Shown piece by piece: positions 36,149-45,186 of a stretch of DNA of 64,000 nt. A program made the position numbers and the translations under genes. Position 1 is the first letter of the stretch. The number at the start of each line of letters is the position of its first letter. The notes under the pieces were generated by a model. That model worked only from the letters and a program-made list of their open reading frames with translations. It had not been told where the DNA came from and searched no databases. The stretch is from assembly GCA_022510685.1 (NCBI GenBank), contig JAFLTA010000004.1, positions 41,105 to 105,104 on the forward strand. Reading direction: 5' to 3'. This DNA comes from Lachnospiraceae bacterium. GTDB lineage: Bacteria; Bacillota; Clostridia; Lachnospirales; Lachnospiraceae.

Positions 36149-36709
36149 TTATTTTGTCACACCAGGGATTTCTCCGTACTGTTTTACCATATCACTCTTT
36201 TTATTTTCATATGTATAAACCTGATTGCTCTTTGCATGCACCATGCCAAGCTCCTCCGTTGCCATGCGGTACACCTCAGCCAAGTCCACGGAATCAATGA
36301 CATTCTGATAAGCCAGTTCATTACTCTCTCTCATTTGAGCAATTTCCGACTGCATTTTTACAATAGTCCTTTTCTGCTCCTGTACCCGGTTCTGGCTATG
36401 TACATATGACAGACAAATATATATGGCACCTGCCAATGCCAGCAACAAAAATATGATAGACGCCCAGTGAACACCCGGCATATTCACCGGCTCTCTGTGC
36501 GGCGCTCTTCTGACCTGACGTTCCGGACGCTCCTGCTCTCTCCTCTTTGGCTCTGCCGCTAACTGTCTGGCTGTATTACCCTCCACATAGGAATTACGAT
36601 TGCCGCTCCCGGAGTAGCGGTTATCTCTACGACCATAATCACTGCTGCGATAACTGCTTCTGTGGTAGGCTGACTGATTAGATCTGTAATAATTTTGTCG
36701 ATTTGCCAT
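36149..36709 (-). CDS. ftsL: FtsL-like divisome protein with long N-terminal tail
   Basis: A 186-residue bitopic protein. One helix (about 81-102) precedes a coiled coil (QNRVQEQKRTIVKMQSEIAQ), the FtsL/DivIC pattern. The cytoplasmic part of about 78 residues, rich in Arg, Ser, Tyr and Asn, is much longer than in Bacillus FtsL (about 35) and looks disordered. Placed between rsmH and ftsI as expected for FtsL. Sequence conservation in FtsL is low, so the call rests on topology and position. Confidence 0.8.
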   Translation of the reverse strand: MANRQNYYRSNQSAYHRSSYRSSDYGRRDNRYSGSGNRNSYVEGNTARQLAAEPKRREQERPERQVRRAPHREPVNMPGVHWASIIFLLLALAGAIYICLSYVHSQNRVQEQKRTIVKMQSEIAQMRESNELAYQNVIDSVDLAEVYRMATEELGMVHAKSNQVYTYENKKSDMVKQYGEIPGVTK

Positions 36710-36764
36710 AAATAAGGCCCCCTTTTCATTTCCTTTTAGGACTCAAACATCAAATGAATCCTTT

Positions 36765-37700
36765 TTATCTATGTTCGAAAACACGTAGTTTCGCACTTTT
36801 CGAGCGTGGATTACTCTCCATTTCCTCTTTCGATGGTATAATAGGCTTTCGTCCTACTGTCTGCCCCTTCGATACTTTTCCACAGACACATACAGGAAAG
36901 TCCGGCGGGCATGTACACGGATTCTGTGCTTTTTTGAATGCCCGCTTTACAATCCTGTCTTCGAGAGAATGGAATGTAATAATACACAATCTACCACCCG
37001 GATTTAGCAAATTAATCATATCTTCCAGTGTATTTTCCAACACGGATAACTCTTGATTTACTTCAATGCGAATCGCCTGAAAAGTTCTTTTCGCCGGATG
37101 CCCCCCCTGCTTGCGCACTTTCATGGGAATTGCCTGACTGATAATCTCTGCCAGACGCCCGGTAGTTTCCACCGGTCCCTTTTCCCTCTCCTCCACTATG
37201 TGTTTTGCAATATTTTTCGCGAATTTATCCTCGCCGAAACGAGCAATTAAATGAAACAACTCACTCTCCGTATAATCATTAACCACTTCGTATGCAGTCA
37301 ATTCCTGCCTGTCATCCATACGCATATCTAACGGAGCGTCAAACCGATAGGAAAATCCCCTCTCCACGGTGTCTAATTGAAAAGAAGACACCCCTAAATC
37401 CAATGTAATCCCATCTACTCCACTTACACCTAATCGATGAAGCACTTGTTTCATATCTGCATAATTGCTTCGCACTATGCTCACTTTATCCCCAAATGGT
37501 CTTAACCGTTCCCCTGCAGCCGCTATTGCGTCTGCATCCTGGTCAATTCCAATAAACCGTCCCTTTTCTGATAATTTTTCACAGACAGCACCGGCATGAC
37601 CGGCACCACCCAATGTTCCATCCACATATATGCCATCGGATTTCACCGCCAGACCATCAATGACTTTCTGTAATAACACCGAAGTATGTTGAAACTCCAC
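36765..37700 (-). CDS. rsmH: 16S rRNA (cytosine(1402)-N(4))-methyltransferase
   Basis: Methylates C1402 of 16S rRNA, 311 residues (MraW). [15 protein letters not shown] opens the protein, [13 protein letters not shown] binds AdoMet, and [15 protein letters not shown] is near the end. The start is GTG 37700 with GGGAGAGAAACC before it. It follows mraZ by 27 bp. Confidence 0.95.
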   Translation of the reverse strand: MEFQHTSVLLQKVIDGLAVKSDGIYVDGTLGGAGHAGAVCEKLSEKGRFIGIDQDADAIAAAGERLRPFGDKVSIVRSNYADMKQVLHRLGVSGVDGITLDLGVSSFQLDTVERGFSYRFDAPLDMRMDDRQELTAYEVVNDYTESELFHLIARFGEDKFAKNIAKHIVEEREKGPVETTGRLAEIISQAIPMKVRKQGGHPAKRTFQAIRIEVNQELSVLENTLEDMINLLNPGGRLCIITFHSLEDRIVKRAFKKAQNPCTCPPDFPVCVCGKVSKGQTVGRKPIIPSKEEMESNPRSKSAKLRVFEHR

Positions 37701-37727
37701 GGTTTCTCTCCCCTTTCCCGATTGGCA

Positions 37728-38156
37728 CTATAGCGAAATATCCAACTCATCCATGGCTGTGCCCATAAGCTCGTCACTCTCTGCCATGTCCTCCTGTGAC
37801 AGACGTTCCTTATCCCACAACTCTACCCGGTTCATCATACCTACAAATACAACATCCTTTTCCAAGGCAGCCATCTCCCGGAGCCTCGCTGGAACCAAAA
37901 TACGTCCCTGCTTGTCCAAACTGACTTCCATCGCCTTGGAGAGAAATTGTCGCTGAATCTGTCGGTTCTGCATACTGGATGGCAGATTTTGCAGTTTCTG
38001 TGCGAACTCCTGCCAAGCCTGTGCCGGATATAAATACAGGCATCCGTCCAGACCCTTGGTGACTACAAATTCATCCCCCAGGTCATCACGGTACTTTGCC
38101 GGTATGATAGTCCTGCCCTTGGCATCAATGGTATGTTCGTACTGACCCATGAACAT
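37728..38156 (-). CDS. mraZ: Transcriptional regulator MraZ
   Basis: A 142-residue dcw repressor of the AbrB-like double-domain type. The start MFMGQYEHTIDAKGR is the standard one for the family; the upstream extension to 38210 has none of its features. The second DxxGR element appears as LDKQGRILVPARLRE. MraZ binds short direct repeats before its own gene, and such repeats are present at 38224-38253. First gene of the dcw cluster. Confidence 0.94.
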   Translation of the reverse strand: MFMGQYEHTIDAKGRTIIPAKYRDDLGDEFVVTKGLDGCLYLYPAQAWQEFAQKLQNLPSSMQNRQIQRQFLSKAMEVSLDKQGRILVPARLREMAALEKDVVFVGMMNRVELWDKERLSQEDMAESDELMGTAMDELDISL

Positions 38157-38223
38157 CACTATCACCGCCTTCCCTGCATTTATTTTATCGTGCAAGTGGT
38201 CGTCCACCACTTTTCAGGTTTTA

Positions 38224-38253
38224 TCAACCACTTCCTCCCACTTCCCCCCACTT
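38224..38253 (-). promoter_or_regulatory. MraZ operator: three 10-bp direct repeats
   Basis: On minus the stretch reads AAGTGGGGGG, AAGTGGGAGG, AAGTGGTTGA, three head-to-tail decamers. Known: MraZ recognises GTGGG-type repeats of about 10 bp. They lie just after the -10 and cover the likely transcription start. A fourth AAGTGGT half-site opens the hairpin at 38194-38212. Confidence 0.85.
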
Positions 38254-38261
38254 TCTATGCT

Positions 38262-38290
38262 ATTTTATATCTTTTTTGGGAATTAAGCAA
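38262..38290 (-). promoter_or_regulatory. Promoter of mraZ and the dcw cluster
   Basis: Minus-strand TTGCTT (38285-38290), 17-bp spacer, TAAAAT (38262-38267). The MraZ boxes follow directly. The rest of this roughly 395-bp gap is AT-rich, with a loose inverted repeat around 38337-38386 of no clear role. Confidence 0.75.
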
Positions 38291-38448
38291 GTTTTTTTTA
38301 CGAAAATTGGGAATTTATATGTCAATGAAACCACGAAAAATCCATGCTTTTTCCTCCCAAACACAACATATAGGTATGGATTTTTTATTCCAACAACAAT
38401 ATATTGTGCAATAAAAAAAATAGTGATTCAAAAAAAATTTTTAAATAG

Positions 38449-38480
38449 CAAAAATGCCTTTGTGCAACATGCACAAAGGC
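38449..38480 (-). terminator. Terminator of lgt
   Basis: GCCTTTGTGCA (38456-38466), loop ACA, TGCACAAAGGC (38470-38480); an 11-bp perfect stem followed on minus by ATTTTTGC. Confidence 0.88.
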
Positions 38481-38551
38481 TTTTGTCTCAAATTATATAT
38501 ATTGGTCAGAATCCCGCAATCCGTTCTTTGACACTTCCATCCACGCCGGCG

Positions 38552-39457
38552 TCATATTTGGGATTTCCCCCCACCGGAAGAAGATGTCTCACCACCGGCA
38601 TCCTGTAAACTTTTCCTTCCACGAAGAAACTGAAATACTGACATCCCCACTGCAAATACCACCAAAGTACCGGATAACACTTGCGATACCGCAATCCCGG
38701 TATTCAAAATTTGAAGCTGGTCTGTACGAAGCCCTTCAATCCACAACCTTCCCAATCCATATCCCCCTAAATACATCAGGAATAACTGTCCATCGTATTT
38801 CTTTTTGGGTGTGAACCACAATATAAGCACTAATACCACCAGATTCCACGACAACTCATACAAAAAGGTCGGATGTACTTGAATATACTCGATTCCGTTG
38901 ACAACAGCAATATGGGACAACAACTCTCTGTTAATTGATGATACCGCCACGTCTGTTTTGGGAATCTGCATGGCAAACAAGCCATTCGTATACCCTCCGA
39001 AAGCCTCACGATTGAAGAAATTTCCCCAACGTCCGATAATCTGTCCCACCAACAATCCTGCGCAAGCAGTATCTACCAGCAGGAGAAATGAGCGTTTGCG
39101 AACTTTTGCAAATACGAAAGTGGTAAGCACCCCGGCAATGACACCTCCGTATATTGCCATTCCACCACCACGTATATTCAAAATCTCACCCGGATTACGG
39201 GAATAATAATCCCAACTAAACAGTACATAGTAAATTCTCGCACCAAGTACCGCAAAAATGATATCCCACACTGCCAAATCCAGATAAATCTCCGGATTTT
39301 GTCCCGTGCGTTTTGCCTGCCAGCTCACCAGGAAATAGCCACACATCATCCCGATGGCAATCACGATACCATAAAAAGCAATGGAAAAGCCTCCGATAGT
39401 GAGACTTCTCCCCACATGCTCCAACTCTATTCCCAAATGCGGAAAACGGATATCCAT
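38552..39457 (-). CDS. lgt: Prolipoprotein diacylglyceryl transferase
   Basis: Attaches diacylglycerol to the lipobox Cys, 301 residues with about seven helices. The Lgt signature GRWGNFFNREAFGG is intact, and HPTFLYELSWNL and GGMAIYGGVIAG support it. GGAG precedes the ATG. It follows ychF by 69 bp with no terminator between, so the two may be one unit. Confidence 0.95.
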   Translation of the reverse strand: MDIRFPHLGIELEHVGRSLTIGGFSIAFYGIVIAIGMMCGYFLVSWQAKRTGQNPEIYLDLAVWDIIFAVLGARIYYVLFSWDYYSRNPGEILNIRGGGMAIYGGVIAGVLTTFVFAKVRKRSFLLLVDTACAGLLVGQIIGRWGNFFNREAFGGYTNGLFAMQIPKTDVAVSSINRELLSHIAVVNGIEYIQVHPTFLYELSWNLVVLVLILWFTPKKKYDGQLFLMYLGGYGLGRLWIEGLRTDQLQILNTGIAVSQVLSGTLVVFAVGMSVFQFLRGRKSLQDAGGETSSSGGGKSQI

Positions 39458-39526
39458 ATTTCTTCTCCTTACCTACGCAGCTTCAGATGCTATTACAAAT
39501 CCGTAAGCACTTTTGTCATTCAAATC

Positions 39527-40624
39527 TCAGACGTTAAAACGGAACAAAACAACATCCCCGTCCTGAACCACATACTCTTTTCCCTCTGAGCGAACCAGTC
39601 CCTTTTCTTTGGCTGCATTATAACTGCCCTGCTCTACCAGATTATCATAGCTGACAACCTCTGCACGGATAAATCCCCGTTCAAAATCGGAATGGATTTT
39701 GCCCGCCGCTTGAGGAGCCTTGGTTCCTCTCTCTATCGTCCATGCTTTTGACTCCATCTCACCCGCTGTCAGATAACTAATCAGTCCGAGAAGGGAGTAA
39801 CTGGCTGCAATCATTTTTTCCAGACCGGATTCCTGCAGTCCCAAATCCTCCAGAAACATTTTCTTCTCGTCCTCGTCTAACTCGGCAATTTCCTGCTCTA
39901 TCTGTGCACAGATGACAAATACTTCAGAACCTTCTTCTTTTGCATACTCACGCACACGATTTACATTCTCATTATTAGCTGCATCATCAGCCAAATCATC
40001 CTCTGCCACGTTAGCAGCATAGATGGTAGGCTTGTACGTAAGCAGATTGAAACTTGCCAAAAGTTCTTCCTCATCCTCATCCGCTGCCTCAAAGTTTTTC
40101 GCCAGCTTCCCGTCCTCCAGATGTTTTTTTAATCGCTCCACCAAGTCGGTCTCTTTCACCAGCGTTTTATCATTTTTCACACTCTTTGCCAGCTTTGCAT
40201 ATCTTCTTTCCAATATCTCTAAATCCGAAAATAAAAGTTCCAGATTAATCGTCTCAATATCCCGCAACGGGTCGATACTGCCGTCTACATGGACAATATT
40301 ACCGTCCTCAAAACAACGTACTACATGGACGATGGCATCCACTTCTCTGATATTAGATAAAAACTGATTTCCCAAGCCTTCCCCTTTGGACGCACCCTTT
40401 ACCAGCCCGGCAATATCCACAAACTCTATCGTTGCATGTACCACCTTAGCCGAATTGTGCATCTTTGCCAACACGTCCAACCGGGGATCCGGCACCGGCA
40501 CCACCCCCACATTAGGGTCGATGGTACAAAAGGGATAGTTTGCAGACTCTGCGCCCGCCTTTGTCAATGAGTTAAACAAGGTACTTTTCCCGACGTTGGG
40601 AAGACCGACGATTCCGAGTTTCAT
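39527..40624 (-). CDS. ychF: Redox-regulated ATPase YchF (OLA1 family)
   Basis: A 365-residue TRAFAC ATPase tied to the ribosome and stress. GLPNVGKSTLFNSLT is the P-loop, followed by YPFCTIDPN, a coiled coil and a C-terminal TGS domain ending in DVVLFRFNV. The NKxD specificity motif is replaced by YAANV, as in other YchF proteins that prefer ATP. Own promoter at 40749-40777. Confidence 0.96.
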   Translation of the reverse strand: MKLGIVGLPNVGKSTLFNSLTKAGAESANYPFCTIDPNVGVVPVPDPRLDVLAKMHNSAKVVHATIEFVDIAGLVKGASKGEGLGNQFLSNIREVDAIVHVVRCFEDGNIVHVDGSIDPLRDIETINLELLFSDLEILERRYAKLAKSVKNDKTLVKETDLVERLKKHLEDGKLAKNFEAADEDEEELLASFNLLTYKPTIYAANVAEDDLADDAANNENVNRVREYAKEEGSEVFVICAQIEQEIAELDEDEKKMFLEDLGLQESGLEKMIAASYSLLGLISYLTAGEMESKAWTIERGTKAPQAAGKIHSDFERGFIRAEVVSYDNLVEQGSYNAAKEKGLVRSEGKEYVVQDGDVVLFRFNV

Positions 40625-40748
40625 GTCTATCTCTACCTCTTTCTTTTCTTTATTCTCCTGTCCTTAGCATAACGGCTCCTATCTGAACCCTGTTCAGGCT
40701 CACAATAGCGCCTCATCCCAAGACAGCCTGCGTATTTTACAGTACAGT

Positions 40749-40777
40749 ATCATAGCATATCGGAAGGGAAAAGTCCA
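40749..40777 (-). promoter_or_regulatory. Promoter of ychF
   Basis: Minus-strand TGGACT (40772-40777), 17-bp spacer, TATGAT (40749-40754) with a TGC extension. It gives a leader of about 120 nt, in which no regulatory fold was recognised. Confidence 0.5.
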
Positions 40778-40845
40778 TAATGAGCATAGCTGTATATTTT
40801 TTTGAAATTTATAACATTTTTTTCACAATATTTTCAAATTTTATT

Positions 40846-40854
40846 TGCTATAAT
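40846..40854 (+). promoter_or_regulatory. Extended -10 promoter of the VTC operon
   Basis: TGCTATAAT (40846-40854) is an extended -10; no good -35 lies at 17 bp. It is 34 bp before the ATG at 40889. Confidence 0.6.
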
Positions 40855-40888
40855 TGTCACACTAAAAACAGAAGACGGGAGGCGTGCC

Positions 40889-41641
40889 ATGAATATCCAA
40901 ACCATATTTGAACGGTATGAGATGAAATTCATCCTGACGAAACAGCTAAAAGAGGAACTGATGGAATTGCTTGAAGAATATATGAGCCCGGACCCCTTCG
41001 GGGAAGCGACCATACGAAACCTTTATTTTGATACAGACACCTACCGCCTTATAAGGCGCTCCATTGAAAAACCGGTATACAGGGAAAAACTCCGGCTTCG
41101 CAGTTACAGTCAGGTATCTTCGGACGATTCCGTTTTTGTAGAATTGAAAAAAAAGTATCGCTCTGTGGTATATAAAAGGCGCTTAATCCTCCCGGAACGA
41201 GAAGCTATGGACTGGTTGAACGGCGGTATTTGCCCGGTGCAGGGACAGATTGCTTCCGAGATTGATTATTTTTATCACTATTATGACACGCTGCACCCTG
41301 TAATGTATATTTCATACGACAGGCAAGCTTTTTATTCGGAATCCAATCCGGATTTTCGTATCTCTTTTGATGATAACATTTTATCCCGACAGGATGATTT
41401 ATCATTAACGATAGAACCAAACGGCACCCGACTGCTCGATTCAGACCATGTAATCATGGAAGTTAAGACAATGGGTGGAATCCCACTCTGGCTGGCACAT
41501 TTTCTTACAGAGAAAAAATTATACAAAACGCCATTTTCCAAATACGGGACTGCATACAGAGAACAGATTCTTCCCTATAAAACAGGTACATGGAAGTCCG
41601 AATACAATAAAAATCCAGTTTATGAAGAAAAAAGGAGATAG
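40889..41641 (+). CDS. VTC-domain (polyphosphate polymerase-like) protein
   Basis: A 250-residue protein with the VTC fold of yeast polyphosphate polymerase Vtc4: FERYEMKFIL at the start, then YREKLRLRSY, VFVELKKKYRSVVYKRR and IEPNGTRLLD carry the basic tunnel residues and acidic metal ligands. ATG 40889 has GGGAGG six bases upstream; the 29 codons before it are non-coding leader. It leads an operon with DUF4956 and a beta-helix lipoprotein. Polyphosphate synthesis is inferred, not shown; bacterial VTC proteins are often in this context. Confidence 0.88.
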   Translation: MNIQTIFERYEMKFILTKQLKEELMELLEEYMSPDPFGEATIRNLYFDTDTYRLIRRSIEKPVYREKLRLRSYSQVSSDDSVFVELKKKYRSVVYKRRLILPEREAMDWLNGGICPVQGQIASEIDYFYHYYDTLHPVMYISYDRQAFYSESNPDFRISFDDNILSRQDDLSLTIEPNGTRLLDSDHVIMEVKTMGGIPLWLAHFLTEKKLYKTPFSKYGTAYREQILPYKTGTWKSEYNKNPVYEEKRR

Positions 41642-41644
41642 CAA

Positions 41645-42337
41645 ATGAACAACTTATTTGAAGGAATGTTTGACAATAACTTTACGGACACGATATCGGT
41701 ATCAACGTTTATGATCTGCCTGTGCTGTGCACTGGTAATCGGTTTTTTACTGGCATGGATGTCCACTTATCACACAAGATACACAAAAAGTTTCGTCATA
41801 ACACTGGCGATTCTGCCGGCTGTAGTCTGTGTTGTGATTATGATGGTAAACGGAAATGTCGGAACCGGCGTGGCAGTTGCGGGCGCATTTAGTTTAATCC
41901 GATTCCGCTCTGTTCCGGGAACTGCCAGAGAAATCGGCTCTATTTTTATGGCAATGGGCGCAGGCTTACTTTTAGGTATGGGCTACATAGGTCTCGCTTT
42001 TTTGTTTGTCATTGCAGTCGGTGCATTAAAAATGTTGTATGAACATCTGGATTTCGGTGTCAAAAAGAACGGCACGAAATATAAATCTGTTCATATCACG
42101 GTTCCGGAAGATTTAGATTACTGTGCGGCATTTGAAGAAGTTTTTTCAGAGTATACTTCCGCATGGGAACTGATACAGGTTAAGACAACAAATATGGGAA
42201 GTCTGTTCCGGTTAGTATATCATGTCACCTTAAAAAATCCGGAGCAGGAAAAGGCGTTTATTGATAAGCTTCGGACACGCAACGGGAATCTGGAAATCGT
42301 AATTTCCAGACAGGAATCAGAAGGACTGGAACTATAA
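41645..42337 (+). CDS. DUF4956 membrane protein
   Basis: A 230-residue protein with four hydrophobic helices in residues 15-135, then a soluble C-terminal domain of about 90 residues. The loop GAFSLIRFRSVPGTAREIGSI resembles the Mg-transporter MgtC-type membrane region and is typical of DUF4956. It starts 3 bp after the VTC gene with AAAGGAGA before the ATG, so the two are surely coexpressed. Function unknown. Confidence 0.85.
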   Translation: MNNLFEGMFDNNFTDTISVSTFMICLCCALVIGFLLAWMSTYHTRYTKSFVITLAILPAVVCVVIMMVNGNVGTGVAVAGAFSLIRFRSVPGTAREIGSIFMAMGAGLLLGMGYIGLAFLFVIAVGALKMLYEHLDFGVKKNGTKYKSVHITVPEDLDYCAAFEEVFSEYTSAWELIQVKTTNMGSLFRLVYHVTLKNPEQEKAFIDKLRTRNGNLEIVISRQESEGLEL

Positions 42338-42389
42338 AAACTTTTAAACCACACTATCGGATGTTAACTGTTAACAAGGAGGGAATATC

Positions 42390-43943
42390 ATGAGAAGGAA
42401 ACCATTTTGGATATGCGCTTTAATCTTATCGCTTACACTCGCAGGATGTAATAATAGTAATAATACCAATACTGCTGCCGATAAGAAAACAAAGGAAAAA
42501 GGACAATTTACAAAGAGAGACCTTTCCGGGGATTATGATGAAAGCAAAGCGGAAACATTATCTTTTTCGGAGAACAGCATAGAGACATCATCAAAATCCA
42601 TATCGGTAAAAGACACTACAGCAACCATCAAATCAGACGGGCTCTACATCCTGTCGGGAACCTGTGATAACGGCATGGTAGTTGTGGATGCAGCTAAGAC
42701 AGACAAAATACAGATTGTATTAAAGGACGTGTCACTCAAGTCTCAAACTTCTGCTGCCATCTATGTAAAACAGGCAGATAAAGTATTTCTGACACTGGCA
42801 GACGGCACCAAAAATACATTAGGCTCCGGCTCTGAATATATTGCCATTGATGAAAATAACATTGACGGGGCTATTTTCTCAAAAGATGATCTGACAATAA
42901 ACGGAACCGGTTCTCTGGATGTAGAATCTCAAACCGGTCATGGAATCGTGGGCAAAGATGACTTGGTATTTGCAAACGGAAGCTATTCTGTAAATGCTGC
43001 AAAGGATGCAGTCTCTGCCAACGACAGTATTCGCATTGCCGACGGGAACTTTAAACTTCATGCAGAAGACGATGCTTTCCACTGCGATGATTATATTTAC
43101 ATCGCCGGTGGTGAATTTGAGGTCGAGGCAGGTGATGACGCGTTCCATGCAGACAAAAACCTCACAGTGGAAGACGGTAAAATTTCTGTCACAAACTGCT
43201 ATGAAGGATTGGAAGCACAAGTAATAAACATATCCGGTGGTGAAATAGATATCGTTTCCAGCGATGACGGAGTCAACGCCGCCGGAGGCAATGACAGCAG
43301 CTCCACTACAAACGACTTCGGAAAAAGAGACCGATTTGATACAGATTCGGACGCTGACATAACGATTTCCGGCGGAGTTCTTCATGTGTCTGCAGAAGGT
43401 GACGGACTGGATTCCAATGGCAACATTACAGTAAGTGGTGGAGAAATCTATATTACCGGACCCGAACATCCCGGAAATGCCTCATTAGACTACGGAATAG
43501 ATGCCGTAATCACTGGCGGTAAGTTTGTGGCAGCGGGGGCTGCCGGTATGGCAGAAAATTTCGGCAGTAAATCCACCCAAGGATGTATTCTCATAAATAC
43601 AGATGAACAGAAAGCAGGCACTGGTATCACATTGGCAGATGTAGACGGCAATGAAATGCTCACATGGGTTTCTGATAAAACATATAGCTGTGTAGTAATC
43701 AGTCTTCCGGAAATAAAGGAAGGAAGGAAATATACCCTTAAGGCAGGCAGCTTTTCACAGGAAATCACAATGGATAGTTTGATTTACGGCACCGGAAACG
43801 GAATGGGATTCGGCGGTGGTCATGGCGGGCAGAACCATCAAAAACGCTGGGGTCGCGGCAGACAAAACCAGGATCAGATGCCCAATAAACCGGAGGGCTC
43901 TGCAGCCCCCGATATAAAGCAAAAAAACAGGGGCACCACATAA
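42390..43943 (+). CDS. Cthe_2159-like carbohydrate-binding beta-helix lipoprotein
   Basis: A 517-residue exported protein. The lipobox is LTLAGC at residues 15-20. The body has repeated Asp-rich turns (AKDAVSANDSIRIADG, DDAFHCDDYIYIAGG, GDDAFHADKNLTVEDG) typical of the calcium-binding beta-helix family of Clostridium thermocellum Cthe_2159, which binds acidic polysaccharides. The last 70 residues are Gly/Gln/Asn-rich and disordered. GGAGGG precedes the ATG. Third gene after VTC and DUF4956. Confidence 0.85.
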   Translation: MRRKPFWICALILSLTLAGCNNSNNTNTAADKKTKEKGQFTKRDLSGDYDESKAETLSFSENSIETSSKSISVKDTTATIKSDGLYILSGTCDNGMVVVDAAKTDKIQIVLKDVSLKSQTSAAIYVKQADKVFLTLADGTKNTLGSGSEYIAIDENNIDGAIFSKDDLTINGTGSLDVESQTGHGIVGKDDLVFANGSYSVNAAKDAVSANDSIRIADGNFKLHAEDDAFHCDDYIYIAGGEFEVEAGDDAFHADKNLTVEDGKISVTNCYEGLEAQVINISGGEIDIVSSDDGVNAAGGNDSSSTTNDFGKRDRFDTDSDADITISGGVLHVSAEGDGLDSNGNITVSGGEIYITGPEHPGNASLDYGIDAVITGGKFVAAGAAGMAENFGSKSTQGCILINTDEQKAGTGITLADVDGNEMLTWVSDKTYSCVVISLPEIKEGRKYTLKAGSFSQEITMDSLIYGTGNGMGFGGGHGGQNHQKRWGRGRQNQDQMPNKPEGSAAPDIKQKNRGTT

Positions 43944-43990
43944 AAAGTAAAGGTAATTTTTTATTTTTATATTTTACGAAATTCATTGTT

Positions 43991-44159
43991 TATGGTATAA
44001 TAAACGCAAGAATGCGTTTATCTTGTGAGAACTGCGTTCTCAGTATGTGCAAAAAGCATGCACAGGGATTATGGTATAATAAACGCAAGAATGCGTTTAT
44101 CTTGCGAGAACTGCGTTCTCGATATGTGCAGAAAGCATGCACAATAATTATGGTATACT
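43991..44159 (+). repeat. 79-bp promoter-hairpin repeat upstream of the DHH gene (two units plus partial)
   Basis: Units start at 43991 and 44070, each 79 bp; a third start (TATGGTATAC) follows at 44149. Each begins with an extended -10 (TGGTATAAT, the last TGGTATACT). Then come three hairpins: AAACGCA/TGCGTTT, GAGAAC-TGC-GTTCTC, and TGTGC/GCACA. It matches the element before pyrF (16931-17035) and has the same orientation relative to the gene it precedes. The two units differ at few positions, mostly in unpaired bases. Confidence 0.9.
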
Positions 44160-44202
44160 ACACTCACGGTAACCATGCATAGCAAATCAGAAAGAGGATA
44201 AA

Positions 44203-45186
44203 ATGACTAATTTACAAAAACTGTTAGATGCCATACACAATGAAAATGTATATATTCAAACACATAATTTTCCGGATCCGGATGCCATTGCTTCTGCCTA
44301 TGGACTGCAGCAGTTATTAAAGAGTCAGGGCGTGGTTTCCACTATTTGCTATGTAGGAAAAATCGAACGGTACAATACAAATCACATTATTGAAGCTTTG
44401 GGAATAGAGATGGTGAATGTTTCTGATTTGGAGACAAACCTGCAGGAGTCAGATGAGATTCTTTTGGTGGATGTCCAGAAACTAAATTCCAATGTGCTTG
44501 ATATTGTCGGGGAAGAGTGTGTCTGTATTGACCACCATCCCATCGTAAATCAGATAGAGTATCGATTCAGTGATATCAGAGCGGAAATGGGAGCCTGCGC
44601 TACCATTATTGCCAGTTACTTTTTTGAAAACGATATTCCCATGGACGAAAAGACTGCCACGGCACTGACTTTTGGCATCCGAAGTGATACCGATAAACTT
44701 TCCAGAGGGGTGAATGAATTGGATCTGGAAATGTTATACCGTATGTTTCCTCTCGTAGACAAAGGATTGATCCATCATTTGGAAAATGCCGAGTTACTCT
44801 TATCGGATCTGAATGCCTATTCACAAGCAATAGCCAGTATAAAACGCTATGACAATGTCTCCTTTGCCAATGCGGGTAAAGACTGTCCGGAGGCATTGGT
44901 TTCCTGCGTGTCTGACTTCATCCTTAAAATGGCAGAAATTACTTTTTCTGTCGTGTATTCTAAAAAACCGGATGGTTATAAATTCTCCGTAAGAAGCGAA
45001 GGCAAAGCAGATGCCGGGAAGGTCGTAACAAATGCGCTGAAGGGAATCGGCAGTGGAGGAGGTCACGGTATTATGGCGGGCGGATTTGCGCCATTCCAGG
45101 GGACAGAGGAGGAGGAACAAGCCTTTATCCAGGATATTGAGAGAAGGTTCTTAGAGCAATTGCTTTCTTCATCCCTTAATAATTAA
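44203..45186 (+). CDS. DHH/DHHA1 phosphoesterase (NrnA-like)
   Basis: A 327-residue protein. The DHH domain has HNFPDPDAIAS and CIDHHP with metal ligands, and the DHHA1 domain ends with GSGGGHGIMAGGF. This fits bifunctional oligoribonuclease/pAp phosphatase NrnA or a relative; a c-di-AMP or pApA hydrolase is possible. There is no membrane or GGDEF part, so it is not GdpP. GAGG precedes the ATG. Its 3' end overlaps the convergent gene by 11 bp, with no terminator seen. Confidence 0.88.
   Translation: MTNLQKLLDAIHNENVYIQTHNFPDPDAIASAYGLQQLLKSQGVVSTICYVGKIERYNTNHIIEALGIEMVNVSDLETNLQESDEILLVDVQKLNSNVLDIVGEECVCIDHHPIVNQIEYRFSDIRAEMGACATIIASYFFENDIPMDEKTATALTFGIRSDTDKLSRGVNELDLEMLYRMFPLVDKGLIHHLENAELLLSDLNAYSQAIASIKRYDNVSFANAGKDCPEALVSCVSDFILKMAEITFSVVYSKKPDGYKFSVRSEGKADAGKVVTNALKGIGSGGGHGIMAGGFAPFQGTEEEEQAFIQDIERRFLEQLLSSSLNN

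Noticed and set aside
38276-38608. A plus-strand ORF of 110 codons between mraZ and lgt
   Set aside because: It lies on AT-rich DNA, runs through the lgt terminator and into lgt antisense, and has no ribosome site.
43991-44159. CRISPR array
   Set aside because: The units are contiguous 79-bp tandem copies with no unique spacers.
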